This document shows, one piece after another, positions 1 to 7,466 of a DNA stretch of 64,000 nt. Each line of letters begins with the position of its first letter. The stretch's first letter is position 1. The notes beneath the pieces were generated by a model that worked only from the letters and a program-made list of their open reading frames with translations, was not told the DNA's origin and searched no databases. The position numbers were made by a program, and so were the translations under genes. This DNA comes from Mesorhizobium escarrei (lineage in GTDB: Bacteria; Pseudomonadota; Alphaproteobacteria; Rhizobiales; Rhizobiaceae): positions 1 to 64,000 of the forward strand of contig NZ_CAKXZT010000147.1 of the NCBI RefSeq assembly GCF_935825525.1, given 5' to 3'.

Positions 1-22
1 ACTCCCCTACTCCCCTACTCCC
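1..22. repeat. short tandem repeat, 8-bp unit
   Basis: Two full copies and one partial copy of the unit actcccct lie at the very edge of the window. The tract falls in the open frame of the DUF1127-like gene on the minus strand, so its copy number would change that protein's tail. It may continue outside the window. Confidence 0.6.
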
Positions 23-262
23 TATCCGCTTCCGCGGCCTCTGCCAGCCAATGTCGAGAAGACCCAACCGGCCGAGTTCCCGGTCCATCGCGCGCGCGAC
101 ATCCTTGCGTTCGGCGCCGATGTCGCGCAATTGGCGGTCCGGAAGATCCTCGACGTTCTCCTGCGGGATGTTAACCGCAACTTTCGCATGGCGAAACCAG
201 TCAAGCGTCGCGTGCAGCCAGGCCGGGCGGGTGATTGGAGGAGTTATAACTATGTGGGACAT
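1..262 (-). CDS. DUF1127-like small protein, 3' end beyond the window
   Basis: The reading frame opens at an ATG at 262 (minus strand) and stays open to base 1, so only the first 87 codons are visible. Residues around 40-55 read LPDRQLRDIGAERKDV, which matches the core of DUF1127 proteins (usually a short Arg-rich helical domain), and the tail is rich in Arg and Gly. DUF1127 proteins in alphaproteobacteria have been linked to phosphate, RNA and carbon metabolism, but no function can be assigned here. It is divergent from a LysR gene, a common arrangement for this family in Rhizobiales. The visible 3' part runs into a short tandem repeat at the window edge, so the true C-terminus is unknown. 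Confidence 0.6.
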   Translation of the reverse strand, partial: MSHIVITPPITRPAWLHATLDWFRHAKVAVNIPQENVEDLPDRQLRDIGAERKDVARAMDRELGRLGLLDIGWQRPRKRIGSRGVGE

Positions 263-426
263 GGCACAATCCACTTCATTCGGATGTCAAATCCGGTTTG
301 ATGTTATTTCGATGGTGCCATCATGCCGGATTGAAATTAAAACGAGAAACGAGTAATTTTCTCAGCATCTTCAAGTTTTGTTTGAGGATTGAAAATGCTC
401 GACCGGCCTCTCTTCGTCCTGCAGTG

Positions 427-1362
427 ATGGCGCGCCTGCTTCCGGGAACCCGTGCGCTGAGGACGCTCGAAGCGGCGGCCCGGCACCTCAATTTCACCCG
501 CGCCGCCGACGAGCTTGGCCTGACCCCGGCCGCGGTCAGCCACCAGATCAAGGAAATCGAGGATCAGCTCGGCATCGTGCTGTTCACGCGCACCAGCCGC
601 ACGATCCGGCTGACCGAGGCGGGCGCGGTGCTGTTCGAGGCCTCGACCGACGCGCTCGACCTGCTTGGCCGGGCCGTCTCACGGGCGCACAAGCTGGCGC
701 GTGGAACGGCGCTGCTGAAAGTGACCCTCGACGCCCAGTTCGCGACAAAATGGCTAATGCGACGCGTCGACGATTTTCGCAAGCAGCGACCGGGCATCGA
801 GCTCCGTTTCGACATTGCCTCCGAATTGCGCGATTTCGAGCTGGACGACGTCGATGTCGGCATCCGTTTCGGCGCGGGAAAATATCCGGGCCTTTGCACC
901 CACCGGCTGTTCGACAACATCATCATTCCCGTCTGCAGCCCCAGCCTGCTGGCCTCCAGTCCGCCGCTGCGCGAGCCACGCGATCTCTTCCATCACACGC
1001 TCGCCCATATCGAGTGGGCGCGACAAGGCGTAACCTGGCCGAACTGGCGGATGTGGATGGCTGCGGCCGGCGTCGACGATTTCGACGACAGCCGAACGAT
1101 CGTGTTCGGCACCTCGACCGACGCCGTTCAGGCCGCACTCGACGGCAATGCCGTCGCACTCGCTGATTTTGCGATGGTGGCAAACGACCTTTCCGAGGGC
1201 CGGCTGATCCGGCCCTTCGAACTTGGCATCAAGGTTCCGCCCGACTTCGCCTATCATCTGGTCTATCCCATCGGATCGGCTAACGACCCCAGGATCGTGG
1301 CGTTCAGGGATTGGCTCCTGAACGAAGTTCACAACCCGCAGCCGGACCCGACGCTTGGATGA
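427..1362 (+). CDS. LysR-family transcriptional regulator, GcvA-like
   Basis: This is a 312-residue LysR regulator: an N-terminal winged helix-turn-helix at about residues 8-67 (including FTRAADELGLTPAAVSHQIK) and a periplasmic-binding-like effector domain at about 90-300. Length and the RALRTLEAAARHLNFTRAA start resemble GcvA-type regulators. The frame is open from 298, but the conserved HTH begins right after the ATG at 427, so I use that start; the upstream 43 codons do not look like protein. It is divergent from the DUF1127-like gene and may control it. The effector is unknown. It ends convergent with a DUF1761 gene. Confidence 0.85.
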   Translation: MARLLPGTRALRTLEAAARHLNFTRAADELGLTPAAVSHQIKEIEDQLGIVLFTRTSRTIRLTEAGAVLFEASTDALDLLGRAVSRAHKLARGTALLKVTLDAQFATKWLMRRVDDFRKQRPGIELRFDIASELRDFELDDVDVGIRFGAGKYPGLCTHRLFDNIIIPVCSPSLLASSPPLREPRDLFHHTLAHIEWARQGVTWPNWRMWMAAAGVDDFDDSRTIVFGTSTDAVQAALDGNAVALADFAMVANDLSEGRLIRPFELGIKVPPDFAYHLVYPIGSANDPRIVAFRDWLLNEVHNPQPDPTLG

Positions 1363-1448
1363 GCTTTAGGTCGGATATCTCACACTATCCGGGTTAGGTC
1401 GCTCAGAGTGATCAGCCGGCAGTCGTCGAACTATTTTTCATGGCAGCG

Positions 1449-1871
1449 TCAGCCCGCGACTTCCCCTGCGCCGAACCAGCCGATCACCGCGCCGATGATG
1501 AGCAGCACGCCGAGCCAGTGGCCGCAGTCGATGATGGTCAGGTCCCAGCCGAACCCTTGGTAGCGATGATTGACGGAAAGCGTCGTGGCAACGAATCCCA
1601 GCCAGAGGACGAAGCCGAAGACGAGCCCGGCAATGAGGCTCGGTTCGCCACCGGTCATCGCTCCGATGATCAGGGACATGACGAGCGCCATGACAATTTC
1701 CGCGACGAAGCTGATGACGAAGGGCAACGGCGATTTACTCATGGTCGCCGGATCAAGCTTGGCGGCCTTGAGCCACGGCTTGCTCAGGCCCATGTACCAG
1801 GCAGCGCCGAACAACCACGCCACCACCGCGGCGACGATCACCGCCAGCCAGTTCACTGCTGAAAAATCCAT
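1449..1871 (-). CDS. DUF1761 family integral membrane protein
   Basis: The 140-residue protein has four predicted membrane helices at roughly residues 5-26, 48-70, 77-99 and 115-135, with the WYMGLSKPWLKAA loop and the N-H-R-Y-Q-G-F-G-W segment typical of DUF1761. The start at 1871 (MDFSAVNWLAV) is chosen over an upstream ATG because a GGGAGG ribosome-binding site sits just before it. Function is unknown for the family. It stands alone between the LysR gene, with which it is convergent, and the methyltransferase gene downstream of EVE. Confidence 0.75.
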   Translation of the reverse strand: MDFSAVNWLAVIVAAVVAWLFGAAWYMGLSKPWLKAAKLDPATMSKSPLPFVISFVAEIVMALVMSLIIGAMTGGEPSLIAGLVFGFVLWLGFVATTLSVNHRYQGFGWDLTIIDCGHWLGVLLIIGAVIGWFGAGEVAG

Positions 1872-2005
1872 GATTTCCCTCCCCGAAAGCATGTCGCCCG
1901 AAAGCATGCCCCCGGGCCCGAACCGGGGGTGCCCAGCAGTTCTGGGACAACGACATGCGTATTCTCAAATCGATGCGTGATGGAAACGCCTGTTCGGCGA
2001 TGCCG

Positions 2006-2662
2006 TCAAGCAAACCGCCAGACGGTCGTGCGTTTGACCAGGGCATCTTCCAGCGCCCGGGTTACCGCCACCTCGTAGACGGCGAGCGGCTCCAGTCCAG
2101 TTTTCGGCATATAGGAGCGGCCGGGATCGCCAACGATGATGTCGGCGCCACGCGCCTTCAGCGTAGCGAACCATGGCATCAGCCGGTCGGCGAAGGATTT
2201 GTCGTAGAAGACGTCGCCGGCCAGAACCACATCCCAGCCCGTGTCGGTTCCGATGCAGTCCGAGCCGAGGAACTTTAACGCGACGTCATTGGCCTCGGCG
2301 TTGAGGCGGATCGCGGTCGCGCAGAACGGGTCGATGTCGGCGGCGATCACCTCTGCCGCGCCGGCCTTGGCCGCCGCAATGGCGACAAGGCCGGAACCGG
2401 AGGCAAAGTCGAGCACGCGCTTGCCGTGCACATCAGATGGATTGTCGAGGATGTAGCGGGCAAGGCCTTGGCCGCCGGCCCAGGCGAAGGCCCAGAAGGG
2501 CGGCGGCAGGCCGATTTCGGCCAGTTCGTCCTCGGTCCGCTGCCACAATTCATGCGCCTCGTCGGCCAGATGCAGCACGATCTCCGGTACGTGCGGCGGC
2601 GCCGTCAGCGCCGTGTTGTCGAGGATGAAGTTTCTCGCGCTGTTTGGCGTCAGCGCCGTCAC
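2006..2662 (-). CDS. class I SAM-dependent methyltransferase, METTL20/ETFB-KMT-like
   Basis: A 218-residue protein with the SAM-binding motif I VLDFASGSGL at about residues 83-92, an acidic D109 after strand 2, and a DVFYD motif at about 150-154. The PPFWAFAWAGGQGLARY segment (54-70) and DVFYD resemble the lysine methyltransferases related to METTL20, of which an Agrobacterium member is reported to methylate the electron-transfer flavoprotein beta subunit and ribosomal L7/L12. That substrate is inference here. A longer frame runs upstream, but it lies wholly inside the EVE gene; the GTG at 2662 overlaps the EVE stop by 4 bases, which indicates translational coupling. Confidence 0.7.
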   Translation of the reverse strand: MTALTPNSARNFILDNTALTAPPHVPEIVLHLADEAHELWQRTEDELAEIGLPPPFWAFAWAGGQGLARYILDNPSDVHGKRVLDFASGSGLVAIAAAKAGAAEVIAADIDPFCATAIRLNAEANDVALKFLGSDCIGTDTGWDVVLAGDVFYDKSFADRLMPWFATLKARGADIIVGDPGRSYMPKTGLEPLAVYEVAVTRALEDALVKRTTVWRFA

Positions 2663-3084
2663 GGCGCCGGCGTCAGGTCGCCCATGCGGCAGACCTCTTT
2701 CCATTCGGCCGGCGTCACCGGCTGCACGGAAAGCCGTCCGAGCCGGACCAGCGCCATCTCGGCAAGCTTGGGGTTGGCCTTGACCTGCTCCAGCGTCACC
2801 GGCTTCGGCACATCCTTGACGGCGCGGATATCGACGCATTCCCAACGCGGATCGTCAGTAGTGGTGTCCTGATGGGCCAGCGCGCAGACCTCGACGATGC
2901 CGACCACATCGAGCCCGTCGTTGGAGTGGTAGAAGAAGCCGAGATCGCCGATCTGCATCGCCTTCATGTTGTTGCGCGCCGCATAGTTGCGCACGCCGTC
3001 CCATTGCGTGCCGGCCTTGCCCTTCGCCTTGAGGTCCTCGAAGGAGAAGACTGAGGGTTCGGATTTGAACAGCCAGTAGTTCAT
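2659..3084 (-). CDS. EVE domain-containing protein
   Basis: The 141-residue protein begins MNYWLFKSEPSVFSFEDL and has WDGVRNYAARNNMKAMQIGD, both signatures of the EVE domain (thymocyte nuclear protein 1 family). EVE domains have a PUA-like fold and in several systems read modified bases in DNA or RNA. The protein is a single domain of usual length. It is cotranscribed with the methyltransferase gene downstream through a GTGA overlap. Upstream lies a palindromic repeat separating it from yciI. No partner for restriction or defence is adjacent, so a housekeeping role is more likely. Confidence 0.85.
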   Translation of the reverse strand: MNYWLFKSEPSVFSFEDLKAKGKAGTQWDGVRNYAARNNMKAMQIGDLGFFYHSNDGLDVVGIVEVCALAHQDTTTDDPRWECVDIRAVKDVPKPVTLEQVKANPKLAEMALVRLGRLSVQPVTPAEWKEVCRMGDLTPAP

Positions 3085-3113
3085 TGTTTTGCTCCCCTTG
3101 GCAGCTGGCGATC

Positions 3114-3217
3114 AGCTACAGCGCCGCGAGTCTTTCAGACGCGCAAAGGACGCTGCAGCACTTTGATTTTGCGCATGATCCTTTCCGAAAATCGATTCCG
3201 ATTTTCGGGGTCATGCG
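3114..3217. repeat. rhizobial palindromic intergenic repeat, two hairpins
   Basis: The spacer between EVE and yciI consists largely of two adjacent hairpin-forming units. The first (about 3120-3153) pairs gcgccgcgagtct with agacgcgcaaaggacgc imperfectly. The second (3171-3217) is a near-perfect palindrome whose arms start gcgcatgatc and end gtcatgcgc around ccgaaaatcgattccgattt. I recall units of this form as abundant in Rhizobium and Mesorhizobium intergenic spaces. A relative of the second unit occurs at 17183-17231. The yciI stop codon lies inside the palindrome. Confidence 0.8.
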
Positions 3218-3507
3218 CTCGCCGGCTTGTTGAAGGTCCAGTTCCATTGCCGGATTTCGACGCTCTCGAACAGCCCCGCCCTGGCGTAGGGGTCTGCTGC
3301 CGACAGCGCTTCTGCCGCCGCCAGATCGGGCGCCTCGACCACGACGAGGCTGCCGTTCGGCTTGCCGTCGGCGTCGAGGAACGGACCGGCGAAGGCCAGC
3401 TTGTTCTCGCCGTTCAGTCCCTCCAAAAAGGCAACATGCTCGGGCCGCGTATCGAGCCGCACCTGCAGCTCTCCAGGCTTGTCCTTGCAAATCAGCGCAA
3501 ACAGCAT
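3211..3507 (-). CDS. YciI family protein
   Basis: A 98-residue YciI-like protein, a ferredoxin-like fold distantly related to muconolactone isomerase. The start MLFALICKDKPGE, the RPEHVAFLEGL helix with the conserved His, and the GPFLDADGKPNGSLVVVEA segment are diagnostic. Its reaction is unknown. It follows gpsA by 25 bp in the tsaD-gpsA-yciI operon, an order seen across Rhizobiales. The last codons and the TGA stop lie inside the palindromic repeat at 3171-3217, so the C-terminal two or three residues are repeat-derived. Confidence 0.85.
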   Translation of the reverse strand: MLFALICKDKPGELQVRLDTRPEHVAFLEGLNGENKLAFAGPFLDADGKPNGSLVVVEAPDLAAAEALSAADPYARAGLFESVEIRQWNWTFNKPASA

Positions 3508-3532
3508 CTTTCCATCTCCGGATTGTTCAACA

Positions 3533-4543
3533 TTACACGTCGGTTTCGGTCTTCAGCGGCCTTGTCATCAGCGCCGACACAGCCTGGCGGATGGTGATCG
3601 TGCCGTCCAGTATGGCGGCGACGGCGGTGATGATCGGCGCATCGATGTTGCGCTCGGAGGCGATGCGGGCGGCGATCGCCGCCGTCGGCACCCCTTCGGC
3701 CAAGGGCAGCCCGGCAAGTGGCTTGCCTTGCCCCAGCGCCAGCCCGTAGGCGAAATTGCGCGACTGGGCGGACGAGCAGGTGAGCAACAGGTCGCCGAGG
3801 CCGGAAAGCCCCATCAGCGTCTCCGGCCTGGCGCCGAAAGCAGCGCCGATGCGGCGCAATTCGACGAAGCCGCGCGTCACCATGGCGGCCTGGGCGCTGG
3901 CGCCGAGCTCGGCGCCGGTGACGGCGCCGGCGGCAATGGCGAAGACGTTCTTCAGCGCGCCGCCGATCTCGACGCCGATAAGGTCGTCGCTCGAATAGCA
4001 GCGCAGATTCTGCGCCGAAAAGCGCGCGGCCAGGTCGGCCGCCAGACCCTCATTGCCGGCGGCGACCACCACGGCCGTCGGCAGCCCCCTGGCGACGTCA
4101 GTGGCGAAGCTCGGGCCGGACAGGGCGGCGACCGGATTTTCAGGCAGGATCTCTCCAGCGATCGCCGACAGCAGCGCGCCGGTGTCGCGCTCGATACCCT
4201 TGGCGCAGAGGACCAGTGGGACGTCTTTCGGAAAATGGGCTTTCGCGGTGGCCAGCATGGCGCGCAGCGACTGCGCCGGCGCCACCGCCAGCACGCAGTC
4301 GGCGCCGTCGAGCGCGGCCCCGATGTCGCTCGTTGCCACGATGCCGGCCTGGAGCGCGATTCCCGGCAGATAGCGCGGATTTTCGCCACGGTCGATCGCG
4401 GTGACGGTCTCCGGGTCGCGCGCATAGAGCCGGACGAAATGACCGGCGCGCAGCATAGCCAGCGCCAACGCGGTGCCCCAGGCACCGCCGCCGAGCACGG
4501 CAATGCGCCAGCCGCTTGGTACCTTGTGCCCGCTACCGCTCAT
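3533..4543 (-). CDS. gpsA: NAD(P)-dependent glycerol-3-phosphate dehydrogenase
   Basis: GpsA reduces dihydroxyacetone phosphate to sn-glycerol 3-phosphate for phospholipid synthesis in the cytoplasm. The 336-residue protein has the dinucleotide-binding motif GGGAWG at 18-23, the LCAKGIE and LSGPSFA motifs mid-protein, and the GALKNVFAIAAG segment with the catalytic Lys near residue 200. Length is normal. Its ATG overlaps the tsaD stop by 4 bases, so the two are translationally coupled, and yciI follows after 25 bp. Confidence 0.95.
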   Translation of the reverse strand: MSGSGHKVPSGWRIAVLGGGAWGTALALAMLRAGHFVRLYARDPETVTAIDRGENPRYLPGIALQAGIVATSDIGAALDGADCVLAVAPAQSLRAMLATAKAHFPKDVPLVLCAKGIERDTGALLSAIAGEILPENPVAALSGPSFATDVARGLPTAVVVAAGNEGLAADLAARFSAQNLRCYSSDDLIGVEIGGALKNVFAIAAGAVTGAELGASAQAAMVTRGFVELRRIGAAFGARPETLMGLSGLGDLLLTCSSAQSRNFAYGLALGQGKPLAGLPLAEGVPTAAIAARIASERNIDAPIITAVAAILDGTITIRQAVSALMTRPLKTETDV

Positions 4544-5628
4544 GCCTTGGCTCCGCGCCGGCCCGAGCCGACCATTGGAGCGGAGATGCTGTCCAGCGGC
4601 CAGCGCGAACGCGGCACGAAATCGGCGGTGTTTTCACCCGCGATGCCGGCGCGCAACCGCTCGATGCCGGCCCAGGCGATCATCGCCGCATTATCGGTGC
4701 AGAGTTTGAGCGGCGGCGCGACGAAAGCAAAACCGGCTTTCTCGCACAGGCCTTCGAGTGTCGTCTTGATCGTCCGGTTGGCGGCGACACCGCCTGCAAC
4801 GACGAGCCCAGGCTTCAGCTCGCTCGGAAATTCCTGGCGGAAACGGTTCAGCGTCCTCGCAACACGGTCATCCAGCACATCCGCCACCGCCGCCTGGAAG
4901 GAGGCGCAGATGTCGGCGACGTCCTGGTCGCTCAACGGGGCAATGGCAGTCGCCGCCTGGCGCACGGCGGTCTTCAGCCCGGAAAAGGAGAAATCGGGCT
5001 GCGCCGAGCCTTTCATCGGCCGCGGGAAGGCGAAGCGCGCGGCGTCGCCGGCCGCCGCCGCCCTCTCGACATTCGGCCCGCCTGGATAGGGCAGGCCGAG
5101 CATCTTGGCCGTCTTGTCAAAAGCTTCGCCGAGCGCATCGTCGATGGTTGTCGCCCAGCGCTGGTAGTCGCCAACGCCGCGCACCGCGACGATCTGCGTG
5201 TGGCCGCCGGACACCAGCAGCAACAGGTAGGGAAAGTCGAGCCCGTCGGTCAGCCGCGCGGTCAGCGCATGGCCTTCGAGGTGGTTGATGGCGATCAGCG
5301 GCTTGTTTGCGGCCGCGGCAATGGCTTTCGCCGTCATCAGCCCGACGATCAGCCCGCCGACCAGGCCGGGGCCGGCGGTCGCAGCAATCGCGTCGATGTG
5401 GGCGAGATCGACGCCCGAATCGGCGAGCGCGGCCTCGATGATGCCGTCCAGCGCCTCGACATGGGCGCGTGCGGCGATTTCCGGCACGACGCCGCCAAAG
5501 GCGGCATGCTCTTCGATCTGGCTGAGCACGATATCGGACAGGATTTTCGGCGCGCCGCCGCCGTCCAACGCTACGACGCTGGCGGCGGTCTCGTCGCAAC
5601 TCGTCTCAATGCCCAGAACGCGGATCAA
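4540..5628 (-). CDS. tsaD: tRNA N6-adenosine threonylcarbamoyltransferase
   Basis: TsaD transfers the threonylcarbamoyl group to A37 of tRNAs that read ANN codons, working with TsaB, TsaC and TsaE. The 362-residue protein opens with GIETSCDETA at 6-15, has the metal-binding NHLEGH motif at 115-120 (H116 and H120), TAGPGLVGGL, and the YPGGPNVE and SFSGLKTA motifs. This is the full length of the family. It is the first gene of the leftward tsaD-gpsA-yciI operon and is divergent from hemC across about 100 bp, a conserved alphaproteobacterial arrangement. Confidence 0.96.
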   Translation of the reverse strand: MIRVLGIETSCDETAASVVALDGGGAPKILSDIVLSQIEEHAAFGGVVPEIAARAHVEALDGIIEAALADSGVDLAHIDAIAATAGPGLVGGLIVGLMTAKAIAAAANKPLIAINHLEGHALTARLTDGLDFPYLLLLVSGGHTQIVAVRGVGDYQRWATTIDDALGEAFDKTAKMLGLPYPGGPNVERAAAAGDAARFAFPRPMKGSAQPDFSFSGLKTAVRQAATAIAPLSDQDVADICASFQAAVADVLDDRVARTLNRFRQEFPSELKPGLVVAGGVAANRTIKTTLEGLCEKAGFAFVAPPLKLCTDNAAMIAWAGIERLRAGIAGENTADFVPRSRWPLDSISAPMVGSGRRGAKA

Positions 5629-5729
5629 TTCGTTGCCATCCCTAGAGATTGTGTAACCAGGCTTTCCCCGTTAGGAGAAAGCCGGGAAAACGGCCTTGAT
5701 CTGCCGGGGGTTATCACGGACGGCGCGCC

Positions 5730-6656
5730 ATGCAAACAACCTTGAAAATCGGAACACGCGGCAGCCCGCTGGCGCTGGCGCAGGCGCATGAAACGCAAGC
5801 GCGGCTGATGGCGGCGCACGGGATGCCGGTGGAGGCGTTCGAAGTGGTCGTCATCTCGACCAGCGGCGACCGCATCCAGGACCGGCCGCTGGCGGAAGCC
5901 GGCGGCAAGGGGTTGTTCACCAAAGAGATCGAGGAGGCGCTGCTGGCTCGCCGCATCGACATCGCCGTACATTCGTCAAAAGACATGCCGACGGTGTTGC
6001 CCTACGGGCTGGAACTGTCCGCCTTCCTGCCGCGCGAGGATGCCCGCGACGCTTTCGTCGGCAAGGCGGCCAAAACGATCGCCGGATTGCCGCACGGCGC
6101 GAAGGTCGGCTCGTCGTCGCTCAGGCGCCAGGCGCTGATCCGGCGGATGCGACCGGATCTCGACGTGGTGATGTTCCGCGGCAATGTGCAGACGCGGCTG
6201 CGCAAGCTCGACGAGGGCGTCGCCGAGGGCACCATCCTTGCCTATGCCGGGCTGAAGCGGCTCGGGCTCGAAGATGTCACCACCGAGCTGATGCCGCTCG
6301 ATAGCTTTCCGCCGGCGCCGGGGCAAGGCGCGATCTGCATCGAAAGCCGCGTCGGCGACCTCGATGTGGAAAGGATGCTGACGATAATCCACGACGTGCC
6401 GACCGGGCAGGCGCTGGCCTGCGAACGCGCCTTCCTGGCAGCGCTCGACGGTTCCTGCCGCACGCCGATTGCCGGCCATGCGACGATATCGGGCGAAACG
6501 GTCTTCTTCGGCGGGCTGATCATCTCGCCGGATGGCGCGCAATCCCATGAGGTCAAGGTGGAAGGCCCGGCGCAGGATGCCGCGCGCATCGGCGATGAAG
6601 CCGCCCGGACCGTGCGGGCCAAGGCCAGCGAAAAATTCTTCGACGGCTGGGCCTGA
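5730..6656 (+). CDS. hemC: hydroxymethylbilane synthase (porphobilinogen deaminase)
   Basis: HemC polymerises four porphobilinogens to hydroxymethylbilane. The 308-residue protein has the catalytic Asp in HSSKDMPT (D85), the arginine-rich GSSSLRRQALIRR segment around 127-139, and C243 in LDGSCRTP, the Cys that carries the dipyrromethane cofactor. It is the first gene of hemC-hemD-mitofilin-hemY, divergent from tsaD, and its stop is followed one base later by the hemD start. Confidence 0.96.
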   Translation: MQTTLKIGTRGSPLALAQAHETQARLMAAHGMPVEAFEVVVISTSGDRIQDRPLAEAGGKGLFTKEIEEALLARRIDIAVHSSKDMPTVLPYGLELSAFLPREDARDAFVGKAAKTIAGLPHGAKVGSSSLRRQALIRRMRPDLDVVMFRGNVQTRLRKLDEGVAEGTILAYAGLKRLGLEDVTTELMPLDSFPPAPGQGAICIESRVGDLDVERMLTIIHDVPTGQALACERAFLAALDGSCRTPIAGHATISGETVFFGGLIISPDGAQSHEVKVEGPAQDAARIGDEAARTVRAKASEKFFDGWA

Positions 6657-6657
6657 C

Positions 6658-7374
6658 ATGCGTCGCGTCCTGGTGACGAGGCCGGAGCCGGGTGCCTCGC
6701 GCACGGCGCAGCGGCTTGAGGACGTGGGTTTTGAGCCGATCCTGCTGCCGCTGACTGAAACGGTGGCGCTGCCGCTCGATGCGGACGGGATGGCAATCAA
6801 TGCCGTGGCCGTTGCCGTCACCAGCGCCAATGCCGTGCGCCATGCGCCGAAGGAAATCATCGCAGCGCTTGCCGGTTTGTCTTGCCATGCCGTCGGCAGA
6901 CGGACAGCGGAGGCCGCCCGTGCAGCCGGGTTTGTGTCCGTCGGCGAAGGACCGGGCGATGCCGAGGCGCTGGCGGATGCGCTTGCCGGCGATTACGCCG
7001 GACAAACCGTCGTCTATCTGTGCGGGCGGGTGCGGTTTTCGGGTTTCGAGCAGCGGCTGCAGCCGGCAGGCGTTCGGGTTCGGGTCGTTGAGACCTATGA
7101 CACCGTTGCGCTGGATTATTCCGACGAGGCCGTTCTTGCGCGCTTGTCCGGCAGGCCGGTCGAGGCGGCGCTGCTTTATTCGGCCAAGGCGGCCACAGCG
7201 GTGCAGGCCCTGGCCGGTCGGCCGGCGCTGGGTGAGCTTTTTAAAAAGACATGTTTTTTTGCCCTGTCCGGACGTATCGCCGCAGCCTTGGAGACTGTTG
7301 CCTCAGAACAGCTCCGCGTTGCGCCGGAGCCCAGCGAGGAGGCGCTGCTGGAGCTTTTGCGGACGTCGCCTTGA
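6658..7374 (+). CDS. hemD: uroporphyrinogen-III synthase
   Basis: HemD closes and inverts ring D of hydroxymethylbilane to give uroporphyrinogen III. The 238-residue protein starts MRRVLVTRPEPGASRTAQRL, the usual HemD N-terminus, and has the AVAVTSANAVR and SAKAA motifs of the two Rossmann-like lobes. Sequence conservation in this family is low, so the position immediately after hemC is strong support. The frame is open further upstream inside hemC, but the ATG at 6658 fits the conserved start. The gene is followed after about 90 bp by the mitofilin gene. Confidence 0.92.
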   Translation: MRRVLVTRPEPGASRTAQRLEDVGFEPILLPLTETVALPLDADGMAINAVAVAVTSANAVRHAPKEIIAALAGLSCHAVGRRTAEAARAAGFVSVGEGPGDAEALADALAGDYAGQTVVYLCGRVRFSGFEQRLQPAGVRVRVVETYDTVALDYSDEAVLARLSGRPVEAALLYSAKAATAVQALAGRPALGELFKKTCFFALSGRIAAALETVASEQLRVAPEPSEEALLELLRTSP

Positions 7375-7466
7375 CCCCGTGTCATCACGCCGCCCCTTTT
7401 CACCGCTTGGTGATGTGCTAGACCCTTCCTGAACCATCCCGAAGCGAATTTTTGCGGAGCCCAAGC

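Noticed and set aside
3362..5089. 575-residue open frame on the plus strand across gpsA and tsaD
   Set aside because: It is the antisense shadow of two well-conserved genes in high-GC DNA; its translation is rich in Arg, Gly and His and shows no family motif.
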